DNA of 49,785 nucleotides from an uncultured Muribaculaceae bacterium (GCA_944321685.1 CALUMH010000021.1:1-49785); one strand, 5' to 3'; shown: positions 8,015-17,138, counted from the first letter of the stretch. Notes: a model not told the origin generated them from the letters alone. Translations and numbers: made by a program.

Positions 8015-9373
8015 TTACTTCACCCATTGTTGGGGGTCGAGTTTTTCACGTTCTTTGCGCACCTCAAAGTGCAGAATGGTGCGGCCTCCGTCGTCGGGGT
8101 CAGAATATATTTTGCCTATGGCCTGTCCGGCCTTGAGCGAGTCGCCTTTGCGCACATATATTTCACTCAGGTTGACGTATATCGACAGGTATTTTCCATG
8201 TCGTACCATTACCACTGTGTGGTAACCGTCTTGCGGGAACACGGCCGAGACTTTACCATCGAAAATCGCCCTGGCCGATGCTCCGGCTTGGGCTTCGATG
8301 TCGATGCCGTTATTGTTCACTTTCACATATTTCAAGTCGGGGTGGCGATGTTGCCCGAAGGTGCCTACGATTTTATATTTGCCTGTTACCGGGAACAGCA
8401 ATCGGCCCTTGTTGCTTTCAAATGAGCCGCGGAACGTGCGTTCCGGTTTTGGCATATTGTCGGGAGCTTTACCTACTATGTCGGCAGGTTCAGGCTTTTC
8501 AGTTCCCTTGTCTCGAACGGGTTGAGGCTCCTTGTCTTTTTGCGGTACCTTTTCAGGCTTTTCGGTTTCGGCTTTTTTTTCGGCTTCGGCGCGTGCGCGT
8601 TCTTCTGCAGCACGGCGGCGGGCTTCTTCCTCGGCCTGACGGCGTTGCTCTTCGGCAATCAGTCGGTCAAGTTCGCGGTCAAGAGCATCGGCTTGCCGTT
8701 GTTGTTCGGCAAGGGTTGCCCGCAATTGCTTGTCTTGTTTGCGCAGTTGTGCTATTACGTCATTCTGTTTTTTCTTTTGACCTTCAAGATCGAGCTTTGC
8801 CCGCTGTTGGGCGGTAAGGTTTTTGGTTTTCCGGCTTTTCAAGTCGTTAAGGCTTTGCTTCTCGGTTTCGAGCAGTTGTAGCCGGTCTTCAATTTTTTCG
8901 GCATTGCGTTTGCGCCATTTTTGGAATTGTTTCAGGTACCTCATACGCCGGTATGCCTCATGGAACGAGCCTGATGAGAAGATGAACATAAGCCGGTCGA
9001 ACGATGATGAATGGGAGTGCATTTTTCTCACGGCCGATGCATATGAGCTTCGCAGTGTGGCCAGCTCCTCGTTGATTGCGGTTATTGAGTCGTTAACTAT
9101 GTTAACCTGCCTGTTTATGCTGTCGAGTTGAGCGTTGAGGCTTTTGATAAGAGTTTGTTGCGATGTAATGTCGGCTTCAATCGAGCGCAATGCGTTAAGT
9201 TGTCGTGTTATCTCTTTTTTGTTATTGTCGATTCTTGAAGAAGTGCGTTTTATTTCTTCTTGTTTTTCTCTTTTTTGCTGCCGCACGTCGGTCATTGATG
9301 ATTGCGCCATTGCAGTCGTGGCTGCGGTGGCGAAAGAGAAAATTAATAATATGGTAGTAAGCCACTGTTTCAT
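8015..9373 (-). CDS. EnvC-like murein hydrolase activator (degenerate M23/LytM protein)
   Basis: A 452-residue secreted protein. A signal peptide (about residues 1-24, ending AMAQ) is followed by a long coiled coil (about 25-250, rich in K/E/Q/R), an A/E/K-rich linker, and a C-terminal LytM domain (about 325-450). The metal-site residues are partly lost: NNGIDI has Asn where active M23 enzymes have His, and YVNLS replaces the usual Y.HLS. Only the last His (LHFE) remains. That pattern is like E. coli EnvC, which activates amidases during cell division rather than cutting peptidoglycan. Neighbours in the same operon also have envelope roles. Confidence 0.8.
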   Translation of the reverse strand: MKQWLTTILLIFSFATAATTAMAQSSMTDVRQQKREKQEEIKRTSSRIDNNKKEITRQLNALRSIEADITSQQTLIKSLNAQLDSINRQVNIVNDSITAINEELATLRSSYASAVRKMHSHSSSFDRLMFIFSSGSFHEAYRRMRYLKQFQKWRKRNAEKIEDRLQLLETEKQSLNDLKSRKTKNLTAQQRAKLDLEGQKKKQNDVIAQLRKQDKQLRATLAEQQRQADALDRELDRLIAEEQRRQAEEEARRRAAEERARAEAEKKAETEKPEKVPQKDKEPQPVRDKGTEKPEPADIVGKAPDNMPKPERTFRGSFESNKGRLLFPVTGKYKIVGTFGQHRHPDLKYVKVNNNGIDIEAQAGASARAIFDGKVSAVFPQDGYHTVVMVRHGKYLSIYVNLSEIYVRKGDSLKAGQAIGKIYSDPDDGGRTILHFEVRKEREKLDPQQWVK

Positions 9374-9388
9374 TTTGTGTAAAGTGGA

Positions 9389-10204
9389 TTAAAGTTCGTT
9401 TCCGAGTTGTTGTAGCAATAGGCGTGCATCGGCTCGCCGATAACTTGCAGGTATCGAGAGCCGGTCGTCGAGAGGACGGTTCCACGAGATGCTTGCCGGT
9501 GAGTATTCGGCTTGCATGGTTATTTGTGTTCCTTGCATCTGTGATATTATGGCAATCGATGTTGCCACTATCCCTCCGCGGGATGTTTCGATGTAGCCGG
9601 AATATCCCACGTTGCACGATGCAAGTCGGTCGTTACTTGTTGCCGATGCCAGGTCGAGCAGGTTATGGCGGTTGAAGTTAAAACGGTATGCGGTGCCATT
9701 GCCGGTAGTTGTTGCTGCCGTGAAGCGTCCGTCGCTATCGGCCGGCATGGCATCGGGAGAGCCGAAAGTGCGGCATAGAAGCAACCGCTGCAACGAGCCG
9801 AGGGTTATGGGTATGCCTGCCGTAAATGCCGAAATTTCATCGGCAACGTAGCATTTGTTGATTTTGTCGATGATATACAGGCTGTCGGGCGTGATGAATA
9901 TTTTGCCCCCTTCTATGCCCATGCCGCCACGCAGTGAAATGTAGATGTACTGGTCGCACGTCATGCGCATTTGCATCGAAGCCGACATTTCCTCGTGGCC
10001 GGAAATCGAAAACCGTCCTTTTGCCGTGAATGTCTGCCATTGTGAATAGCCGTCGGTGATTGATTTCAACCGTTGCTCGGTGCTGCGATTGTCAACCTTG
10101 AGCGATACGGCCCTGTAGCCTTCACTGCCGGTACGGCACGACGTGGCGAGAAGCGTCATTGAAAGCAATGCGAGTAATAATATGTGCTTCGGGCTGTTTG
10201 TCAT
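9389..10204 (-). CDS. DUF4292 lipoprotein
   Basis: A 271-residue protein whose N-terminal signal ends in the lipobox LLATSC (Cys about residue 23), so it should be lipid-anchored. The body matches DUF4292, a Bacteroidota family with a LolA/LolB-like beta-fold feel (KGRFSISGHEEMSASMQMRM) and unknown function. It sits between the TPR gene and the envC-like gene with spacers of 9 and 15 bp. This order recurs in Bacteroidales as far as I recall. A role in outer-envelope assembly is an inference from fold and neighbours. Confidence 0.8.
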   Translation of the reverse strand: MTNSPKHILLLALLSMTLLATSCRTGSEGYRAVSLKVDNRSTEQRLKSITDGYSQWQTFTAKGRFSISGHEEMSASMQMRMTCDQYIYISLRGGMGIEGGKIFITPDSLYIIDKINKCYVADEISAFTAGIPITLGSLQRLLLCRTFGSPDAMPADSDGRFTAATTTGNGTAYRFNFNRHNLLDLASATSNDRLASCNVGYSGYIETSRGGIVATSIAIISQMQGTQITMQAEYSPASISWNRPLDDRLSIPASYRRADARLLLQQLGNEL

Positions 10205-10213
10205 GCGGGGGTG

Positions 10214-11959
10214 TTATTCGTTGAAATAGGTTTTATATTCCACTTTACGCTTCAGGATATCCGATTCCGGATTTAATGCAAGTGCTTTTTCCCAATTTTC
10301 CACAGCCTTTTCAAACTGTCCGTTCATGAAGAGTATGTCGCCGTAATGTTCAAGTATTTCGGCATTTTCTTCTTTGCAGTTTTTTACGGCTTTTTCTATA
10401 TATGCAAGTGCAAGTGAATATTCCTTTTTGCGGAAGAATACCCATGCGTAGGTATCGAGCACCGTAGGGCTTTCGGGGCTTATTCTCACAGCCTCGGCAC
10501 TGAGCCGTTCGGCACGGTCAAGTTCCATGTTTCTCACGGCAAGGAAATACGCGAAGTTGTTGAGCGCAAGGTCGTTGTCAGGGAATAACTGCAAAGCTTC
10601 TTCGTAGCAGTCGTAAGCCTGTGTGGTATCATTTAATTCGCTGTATGCGTCGGCCATGCCGCAAGTGAGGCTTGAACGCAACATATAGTCGGTGGAGTCG
10701 GCTATTTGCAGAGCCTTGCGGTAAGTGGCTATGGCTTTGCCATATTCTTTCATTTGGAAGTATGCCGGAGCGATACTTTGATAAAGTTCGATGCTGTCGG
10801 GGTTGTATTCAAGTGCTTTTTGTGCGGCATCGATAGCCTTGGGGTAATCTTCGGCAATAAGGTTGAACATTATCAGCAAGTTCCAGTTTTCGGCATTCGA
10901 CGGGTCGATGTCGGTGACATATTCCATTTGTTCGGCAGCTTTTTCATAATCTTGCAGTGTTGCATAGTATCGGCTGTATAGCTTGTGTATTTCGCTTTCG
11001 TGGGGGTGTTGTGTTATAAGCACTTTGAACAGGTTGTCGATGCGCTGTGATGAGTCGCGCTCGGCAAGCAGTTGCTTGATGTAGTCGGTCAGAACTCCCA
11101 CTTTGTTTTCCACATCAAGGTCTTTGCTTATCAAGGCTTGGTATATCTGTTTGTCATAATTTGCTGAGTCGCCGTCGTTATAATAAATTTGGGCTTTGCT
11201 CAGGTAGGTCATGCCGTTTTCGGGATCAAGCTGTTGTGCGCGGTCGATGTAGTGCATGGCACTGTCCTGCATTCCCACTTGCATGAATATGTTGCCAAGC
11301 AGCAGATTATAAGTGGCGTTGTCGGGAGCCGAACGGTAAAGGTTGCGCCCTTCATCTATGGTACCGGTGGTATCGTTGAGAGCCATGTAAAAATTGATTT
11401 TGCGTAACGACAGCGGCAATGATTTGCCCTCGGTCGATTCGAGCGAATCATATGTCGCTATTGCCTCGCGGAAGTGGCGGCTGCGGGCATAGGCATCGGC
11501 AAGCATGATGCGTGCATCGAGTTTGTCGGGAAATAGTTTTACGAGTGTATCTAATGCCGTGATTGCCTCGTCGTTGTGACCTAGATGGCTTGCCACATTG
11601 GCATATACAAGTGCTTCGTCATAGTCGGTGGGAACATTATCGAAATGTGTTTTCACCAGTTGGTAGCCTTTTTCGGCTATGTCGCGATTGGAATTATCCA
11701 TGGTGACATAGCAACAGCCAAGGTAATAGGATATTACGCTGTTGTCGGGATCGAGCCGGTGCGCATGGCGCAATAACTCGAAGAAAGCGTCGATGCTGTC
11801 GTTTTCACGTTGCCGCAGGGCTTCAAGGAATATGTATCCTGCTTTGCGGCGGTCGGTATCGCTTGGAGTATTCTTTTTATTGGATGCGTCGGAATATACG
11901 GGCGGCAATATTGCCACCATTGCAATAAGTGTGATTATGCCGAAAATAAATTTTTTCAC
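10214..11959 (-). CDS. Tetratricopeptide-repeat protein, exported
   Basis: A 581-residue protein with an N-terminal hydrophobic signal (MKKFIFGIITLIAMVAILPPVYS), then an almost continuous array of TPR helical repeats (about residues 35-570). Clear units include AENWNLLIMFNLIAEDYPKAI and NAEILEHYGDILFMNGQFEKA. The start codon is GTG. The protein is probably a periplasmic or membrane-associated scaffold for envelope assembly, with no enzymatic motif. It is 9 bp upstream of the DUF4292 gene and 118 bp after the acetyltransferase gene, a gap that could hold an additional promoter, though I could not define one. Confidence 0.8.
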   Translation of the reverse strand: MKKFIFGIITLIAMVAILPPVYSDASNKKNTPSDTDRRKAGYIFLEALRQRENDSIDAFFELLRHAHRLDPDNSVISYYLGCCYVTMDNSNRDIAEKGYQLVKTHFDNVPTDYDEALVYANVASHLGHNDEAITALDTLVKLFPDKLDARIMLADAYARSRHFREAIATYDSLESTEGKSLPLSLRKINFYMALNDTTGTIDEGRNLYRSAPDNATYNLLLGNIFMQVGMQDSAMHYIDRAQQLDPENGMTYLSKAQIYYNDGDSANYDKQIYQALISKDLDVENKVGVLTDYIKQLLAERDSSQRIDNLFKVLITQHPHESEIHKLYSRYYATLQDYEKAAEQMEYVTDIDPSNAENWNLLIMFNLIAEDYPKAIDAAQKALEYNPDSIELYQSIAPAYFQMKEYGKAIATYRKALQIADSTDYMLRSSLTCGMADAYSELNDTTQAYDCYEEALQLFPDNDLALNNFAYFLAVRNMELDRAERLSAEAVRISPESPTVLDTYAWVFFRKKEYSLALAYIEKAVKNCKEENAEILEHYGDILFMNGQFEKAVENWEKALALNPESDILKRKVEYKTYFNE

Positions 11960-12077
11960 CGGTGATTGTAGTTTTTGGGTTTGATAACCTATTGTTCAAA
12001 CGTGCAAATTAAATACATTTTCGGGAAGTTGGCAGTTATTTTTCTGTGAAAAATGTATAAGTGCTTATTGGTTTGTG

Positions 12078-12980
12078 TCACAATGTGAATGTGAATTTGG
12101 GTGATACCGAGCACCCTATGCTTTCTTTAAATTCGCACAGTCCGTGGTTGGGTATGCTGTTCTCGGTCGATGGCCCTATGTCGAGGATTTTCAATCCGCG
12201 GCCGTGGTAGTGGGCGAAAATGTCGTGTGACAGGCGGTTCATTGTGCGTAACCGGGAATATTCTTTCAAGTCGCCCCAGTAGATTACTTGTGCCACGCCT
12301 TCGGTAACATGGAACACTTGTGCGGCGGCGATGTCGTGTTCCCGGTGCGTCATTACGAAGAAGTCGGCTTTTAATATGCCTGCGGTGTCTTTTACAGCCT
12401 GCAACGACATCTTGAGCGGGTAACCGTGTTCCATGCGATTGGCTTTTATCACGTCGTAGGCTCGTTCAATGTCGCAATCGGGAATGAGTGTAAGATCCTC
12501 GGCCAAGGCTTGGTGGAGATTTTTCCGGGCATTGCGTTCTATGATGTTTTCGTATTCGGGGAATAGCGGCAGGTCGAAGTGGTAATTCAAGTCGATGGTC
12601 TGCTTGGTTCCGTGGCGTTGCAGCACATTGGCCCACTTTGATAATTGTGAGATGTCGTAAACGAGTGGCGGCAAAGTGATATGCACGGGCCGGCCGTCGG
12701 CGTATGCTTTGAGTGAATTCACGGCTTCGTCCATGTATGAGAGGCGTTGCTGCCGTATTGTTGAAAATCCTCCGAAAGGTGCCGAGAACGGGCTGTGCAG
12801 CCCGTCTGCCTTTTCCCCGAGTATAATGCCGAACCTTACTTTGGTGTCGGAAAATATCAAATAGTGCAGTGCCGAGGCTTTGTCGCGGTTCAACTCGGAA
12901 AATTCCACCGAATTGAACACGTGTGGCACCGTGGGTAACAGCCGTTTATATTCGTCGTGATTGACTTCGGTTATTTGCAT
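12078..12980 (-). CDS. FemAB-like / GNAT-fold acyltransferase
   Basis: A 300-residue cytoplasmic protein with two GNAT-like halves. The second half shows AAAQVFHVTEGVAQVIYWG and LRTMNRLSHDIFAHYHGRGLKILDIGP, a pattern seen in FemAB-like proteins and their BioF2-like relatives. FemAB proteins add amino acids to peptidoglycan precursors. This one is shorter than classical FemA/B and the substrate is unknown. It lies 10 bp downstream of dut, upstream of the TPR, lipoprotein and EnvC-like genes, which supports an envelope role. Confidence 0.65.
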   Translation of the reverse strand: MQITEVNHDEYKRLLPTVPHVFNSVEFSELNRDKASALHYLIFSDTKVRFGIILGEKADGLHSPFSAPFGGFSTIRQQRLSYMDEAVNSLKAYADGRPVHITLPPLVYDISQLSKWANVLQRHGTKQTIDLNYHFDLPLFPEYENIIERNARKNLHQALAEDLTLIPDCDIERAYDVIKANRMEHGYPLKMSLQAVKDTAGILKADFFVMTHREHDIAAAQVFHVTEGVAQVIYWGDLKEYSRLRTMNRLSHDIFAHYHGRGLKILDIGPSTENSIPNHGLCEFKESIGCSVSPKFTFTL

Positions 12981-12990
12981 GGCAGTTATG

Positions 12991-13434
12991 TTATTTCACG
13001 CCCGTATGTCCGAATCCTCCACTGCCGCGTTCGGTTTCATCGAGTGTTTCCACTTCGACCCATTCGGCACGGCTGTATCGCGAAATCACCATTTGGCACA
13101 CACGTTCTCCCGGGTTGATTGTAAACGGCTCGTTTGACAGGTTCACGAGTATCACCTTTATTTCTCCGCGGTAGTCGGCATCGATTGTGCCGGGAGAGTT
13201 GAGTACTGTAATGCCGTGCTTGGCGGCCAGTCCGCTGCGAGGGCGTATCTGGCACTCATACCCTTCGGGCAGGGCTATGTGTATCCCCGTTGGAACCATT
13301 GCACGTTGCAGTGGTTCAAGCACCATAGGTTGGTCGAGCGATGCACGCAAATCCATTCCCGCACTCCCCGAAGTCTCGTAGGCCGGTAGCGGGTTGGCCG
13401 AGTTGTTTATTATGTTCACAGTGATTTTTTCCAT
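12991..13434 (-). CDS. dut: dUTP diphosphatase
   Basis: A 147-residue trimeric-type dUTPase with all five motifs visible: GSAGMDLRA (23-31), PRSGLA (65-70), [10 protein letters not shown] (82-91), the GERVCQMV region (109-116) and [10 protein letters not shown] (136-145, the closing P-loop-like arm). It hydrolyses dUTP to dUMP and pyrophosphate, keeping uracil out of DNA. It is the first gene of the minus-strand cluster. The 180 bp upstream, shared with the neighbouring gene's 3' end, shows only a weak -7-like TAACTTCG (13464-13457). Confidence 0.95.
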   Translation of the reverse strand: MEKITVNIINNSANPLPAYETSGSAGMDLRASLDQPMVLEPLQRAMVPTGIHIALPEGYECQIRPRSGLAAKHGITVLNSPGTIDADYRGEIKVILVNLSNEPFTINPGERVCQMVISRYSRAEWVEVETLDETERGSGGFGHTGVK

Positions 13435-13614
13435 TGTAGCGATATTTTTGGCAGTGCGAAGTTACTCAAATATCGCCACAATGGAAAATTTTAATGATGT
13501 TCAATCAAACTTTATATTGAGGCTATGCTATTGTTTTCAAGTTTGTTGTAAATGTGGCAGATAAATCAAGGAAACAGCCTGTAATTTACTTGGAATGGAA
13601 CTTTTATTGCCGTG

Positions 13615-14658
13615 TTATTTCTTCATTGCCGGTTTCAGCCAAGAGGGAATTACGGCAAGGCCGATAACAAGGTAGATGTAATAGCTGAGTATGCGCCATG
13701 CAAGGGCTATCACGAGGGCTGCTTGTGCCGACGCCACCATGTCGGCGTAGTATTCGCTGAATAGCCATTCGCTCACGCCGCTGCCGCCGGGGGTGGGGCA
13801 TACAAGCAGTAGCAGCCAAATTACCCCTTGGCGTGCAAACACGAGCCACTGGTCACAGCCGGGAACGAATGCAAGGAACAGGAAGCTTACCATGACGTAT
13901 CGCCCTGTCCATGAAAATGCCGTGGCGGCGAAGGCTTCGAGCCACCATTTGATTGATTTGGAGCGTGCTTCGGCCGATGCTGAGGCCATGTTGACGGCCA
14001 TTCGTGCCGCTTTGCGTTTCCATTGCCGCAGCAATGGCAACGAGAACATGACGACGAGCAATCGTTTTAATCCTTGGGGGCGGGCAATGATGCCTACGAA
14101 TAGCAATGCAGTCCATGCGGCAATAAGGGCATATACACCCCAAAATACCCATTTAAGTCCGATGGAAAAATCCACATCGAATGTGCCGAATAGGCTGTCG
14201 AACGGTGTGAATGCAACAATTATAGGGCATGAAATTACGAAAAACAATTCGTCGAGGAAAAGTGTGATTATCATCAGTGCCGTGCCGCGGCCTAGGTTGA
14301 TGCCCTCGCGGTTCATGAATATCATTGCCATGCTGCTGCCGCCGACTGCCGTCGGGGTGATGGCCGAAGTAAATTCACACAACATACACACCTTGAACGA
14401 TTGCAACCACGACAAGTCGCCGTCGGTGAGACGTCGGTATCGCCACATATATCCCATTTCACGGGCGGCGACGGCCACGACTGCAAGCAGTAGCCATGCG
14501 ATTGCCCCGGATGTGAAATTGACGGCATTCCAATTGAAGTTGCCAAATTCGCCCCAAAACAACCAAACCACTGCGCCGATGCCTATCAGCACCGGAATTA
14601 TCACATATATGGGGCGAATTTTCATCGCATTGCCATTCTTCGACGGTTTATCCTGCAT
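13615..14658 (-). CDS. UPF0104 / lysylphosphatidylglycerol-synthase transmembrane-region family protein
   Basis: A 347-residue integral membrane protein with about eight hydrophobic helices. It carries ITPTAVGGSSMAMIFM (residues about 116-131) and CPTPGGSGVSEW (about 294-305), the paired glycine-rich motifs of the MprF flippase-like domain (YbhN/UPF0104). It lacks the cytosolic lysyl-transferase domain of MprF, so it is better regarded as a lipid translocase-like protein. The substrate is unknown. It stands alone; upstream is the palindromic element. Confidence 0.8.
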   Translation of the reverse strand: MQDKPSKNGNAMKIRPIYVIIPVLIGIGAVVWLFWGEFGNFNWNAVNFTSGAIAWLLLAVVAVAAREMGYMWRYRRLTDGDLSWLQSFKVCMLCEFTSAITPTAVGGSSMAMIFMNREGINLGRGTALMIITLFLDELFFVISCPIIVAFTPFDSLFGTFDVDFSIGLKWVFWGVYALIAAWTALLFVGIIARPQGLKRLLVVMFSLPLLRQWKRKAARMAVNMASASAEARSKSIKWWLEAFAATAFSWTGRYVMVSFLFLAFVPGCDQWLVFARQGVIWLLLLVCPTPGGSGVSEWLFSEYYADMVASAQAALVIALAWRILSYYIYLVIGLAVIPSWLKPAMKK

Positions 14659-14728
14659 AACATATCGTTTATTTACATGAGGAATGCAAATATACCCAAG
14701 AATGTTGTGCCGTGCAACATATCAAAAA

Positions 14729-14961
14729 GGGTGTGCCAAATTCAAGGGGGCGGCAAAGCCGTCCAATCTGTGGTAAGACCATGCATTAACAAACTCGGCC
14801 TCAAAGAGGTCGAACGCATTAAACTGTAATACATTCGACCTCTTTGAGGCCGCCTTTTATGTGATTATCCTGTTCCGATGGTTCAGTTTCACCTCACACA
14901 TCGGTTACCGCAGATTGGACGGCTTTGCCGCCCCCATTGAATTTGCAATTTGATGCACCCC
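14729..14961. repeat. Palindromic interspersed element, copy 1
   Basis: About 233 bp built as nested inverted repeats. The outer arms, 14746-14776 and 14905-14935, agree at 30 of 31 positions; weaker pairing (CAAATTCAA on both sides) extends towards the ends. The inner arms, CGGCCTCAAAGAGGTCGAA at 14796-14814 and its complement at 14834-14852, are a perfect 19 bp around a 19-nt loop. CCGATG...CATCGG (14875-14904) forms a third pair. Each arm can also fold on itself into a 7-bp stem with an AAA triloop. A diverged second copy is at 38190-38467. No protein is encoded. It fills the 342-bp gap between the membrane-protein and sodB genes. Confidence 0.85.
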
Positions 14962-15000
14962 AGCGACAAAATGCATTTTGAGAGTATTTCTTCCCCCCTG

Positions 15001-15582
15001 TTACAGGCGGCCTGCAACAACCTGCCAGTCGATTATCTGCCAAAGGCTTTTCACATGGTCGGCGCGGCGGTTGCGATAGTCGATGTAGTAGGCGTGTTCC
15101 CACACATCGATGCATAGCAGCGGCTTGTTCCCTTGCCGTAACGGGTTTCCTGCGTTGCTTTCTTTGGTTATAACCAATTTGCCGTCGGGAGACAGCGACA
15201 ACCATGCCCATCCTGAGCCGAACAGGCTTATTGCCGCGTCTTCCATCTGCCGCTTCAGTTCGTCAAGGCTGCCGAAGTCGCGGTTTATAAGTTCTGCAAG
15301 GCGGCCTTCAGGGGCTTTTCCCTGTCCGGCTGCGGTGAATTGTGTGAAATAAAGGGTGTGGTTAAGCACTTGTCCGGCATTGTTGTATATACCGCCGTCG
15401 GGTGCAGCGGCAACTATGTCTTCCACTTCGCGCTGTTCATACTCCGTTCCTTTTGTTAGGTTCGCCAGGTTTGTCACATAAGTTTGCAAGTGCTTGCCAT
15501 AGTGGTATTCGATGGTTTCGGCACTGATTATCGGTTCCAGTCCGTTGGCTGGATACCCGAGTTTTGGCATTTCATTTTTCAT
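15001..15582 (-). CDS. sodB: Superoxide dismutase [Fe/Mn]
   Basis: A 193-residue cytoplasmic enzyme. The metal ligands are in place: His in YHYGKHL (about residue 27), His in NHTLYFTQF (about 74), and Asp and His in the terminal DVWEHAYYIDYRNRR (about 157-161). It dismutates superoxide to hydrogen peroxide and oxygen. The GSGWAWL sequence is typical of the Fe/cambialistic enzymes of Bacteroides. It is monocistronic, with a TATCTTTG box 63-70 bp upstream. Confidence 0.95.
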   Translation of the reverse strand: MKNEMPKLGYPANGLEPIISAETIEYHYGKHLQTYVTNLANLTKGTEYEQREVEDIVAAAPDGGIYNNAGQVLNHTLYFTQFTAAGQGKAPEGRLAELINRDFGSLDELKRQMEDAAISLFGSGWAWLSLSPDGKLVITKESNAGNPLRQGNKPLLCIDVWEHAYYIDYRNRRADHVKSLWQIIDWQVVAGRL

Positions 15583-15644
15583 GATTAATGTGTATTGAGA
15601 GGTTCTTGCCCTGAACTGCCCGCTTTGAGCCTCAAGGCAATACT

Positions 15645-15652
15645 CAAAGATA
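15645..15652 (-). promoter_or_regulatory. -7 box of sodB
   Basis: The minus strand reads TATCTTTG, an exact TAnnTTTG match, 63 bp upstream of the sodB ATG (15582). No good -33 element is visible at 19-21 bp, which would fit a gene that needs an activator. Confidence 0.45.
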
Positions 15653-15688
15653 CGGAATAAATTGGAATAAACGATATGTTATTCAATA

Positions 15689-17104
15689 TTATTTGCCGGG
15701 GAGGCGTTCTTTCAGGCGGGTTAGGGAGCAGATGGTGCCGCACAGGGTGAGGCAGCCGGCAAGGAGCATCGCGTTGTGGGGTGCCGTGTCGCCAAACAGG
15801 TGGAACATCATGGCCACGAGGGCGGCACCGGTTGTTTGCCCGGTGAGGCGTGCCGTGGCGAGCATTCCGCTTGCGCTGCCGGCGCGTTGCGGCGGTGCCG
15901 AGCTTAGCAGCAGGTGATTGTTGGGTGATTGGAACATTCCGAAGCCGGCCCCGCACAGCATCAGCCGCCATACAAGCCCGAAGTGGCTTTCATCGGGAGA
16001 GACGAATGCAAGCGAGAAACAGCCGATGCTCATTATCGTCAATCCTATGCCGCCGAGCAGCCCCGGGTGCACCTTGCTGATGAGCCAACCGGCCATGGGG
16101 GCCACAAACACGATGACGAGCGGCCATGATGTCATGAGCAGGCCTGTGCCCACTGCATCGTAACCGAATGTGTTGACAAGCAGGAAGGGCATTGCCACCA
16201 TTCCAAGCATTTGTGCCGTGAACGAAAGTATGCTTGTTGCCACCGATGTGGTGAAGATTGGGATTTTGAGAAGGTCGAACGGGAGCATGGGGTAGCGTCG
16301 GCCAAGTTGCGAGCGTACGTATATGAATCCGATGAAGAGCATCAGTATTACCCCTGCCGCCACCAATTGCGGTGATACATCGTGTGAATAAGCTTCTACG
16401 CAACCTATAAATAACCCGAAAGTGGCAGCATTGAGCAATGCATCGCGCCGGTTGAAGTGTCGCCCGATGACACGCACGGGATTGCTTGGCAGGTAGCGGC
16501 GAGCCATGAAAAAAGTGACAATACCGACAGGTATGTTTATGGCAAACAACCACGGCCATGGGGCGAAGGCAAGTATGGCAGCCGACAGCGATGGCCCTGT
16601 GACCGAGGCTATGGCGACGACAGTGGCGTTAAGTCCTACGCCTTCGCCAAGGTGGCGTTTAGGGTAGATGAGTTTTATCAATGATGTGTTCACGCTCATT
16701 ATCATTGCGGCTCCCAATCCTTGAAACACCCGTGATATGACAAGCATGGGCAGGTTGAACGACAAGGCGCAGAACAGCGAGCCGAGCGTGAACACTACTA
16801 TGCCGCGAAGGTAAACTTGCTTGTAGCCCCATAGTTCGCCAAGCGACGAGAATGGTAACAGCAACATCATTATCACAAGCTGGAACGCATTCACAACCCA
16901 AATGGAGTCGGACGAAGGAATATTGAGTTGTGCGGCGATTTCAGGAAGAGCCACGTTGCAGATGGTTCCGTCGATGACCGAAAGAAAAAGTCCGCAGAAT
17001 GTTGCAGCCATTGCATAATAGATATGCGGGCGGTGAAGTCCGTCCCAGTTGAGGTCACCCACCACTTGTGGCGCAGCCTCGTCGTTGTCGTTTGCCGGTT
17101 TCAC
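15689..17104 (-). CDS. DHA2 (EmrB/QacA-type) MFS drug efflux transporter
   Basis: A 471-residue protein with about 14 hydrophobic segments. It has the DHA2 hallmarks: LSVIDGTICNVALPEIA (motif D1, about residues 41-57) after the first helix, LGELWGYKQVYLRG (motif A, about 87-100), and SVTGPSLSAAI (motif C, about 172-182). These proteins export drugs or toxic organics by proton antiport. The start codon is GTG at 17104, leaving a 30-residue cytoplasmic head. No EmrA adaptor or regulator gene is adjacent. Confidence 0.85.
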   Translation of the reverse strand: MKPANDNDEAAPQVVGDLNWDGLHRPHIYYAMAATFCGLFLSVIDGTICNVALPEIAAQLNIPSSDSIWVVNAFQLVIMMLLLPFSSLGELWGYKQVYLRGIVVFTLGSLFCALSFNLPMLVISRVFQGLGAAMIMSVNTSLIKLIYPKRHLGEGVGLNATVVAIASVTGPSLSAAILAFAPWPWLFAINIPVGIVTFFMARRYLPSNPVRVIGRHFNRRDALLNAATFGLFIGCVEAYSHDVSPQLVAAGVILMLFIGFIYVRSQLGRRYPMLPFDLLKIPIFTTSVATSILSFTAQMLGMVAMPFLLVNTFGYDAVGTGLLMTSWPLVIVFVAPMAGWLISKVHPGLLGGIGLTIMSIGCFSLAFVSPDESHFGLVWRLMLCGAGFGMFQSPNNHLLLSSAPPQRAGSASGMLATARLTGQTTGAALVAMMFHLFGDTAPHNAMLLAGCLTLCGTICSLTRLKERLPGK

Positions 17105-17138
17105 GATAATTTTCCTGCTTCCCCAAAGAATTCAGGTG

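Noticed and set aside
7634..8425. A 263-codon plus-strand frame across the flippase/EnvC-like boundary
   Set aside because: Both minus-strand genes have strong family evidence, and the plus-strand product has no recognisable domain.
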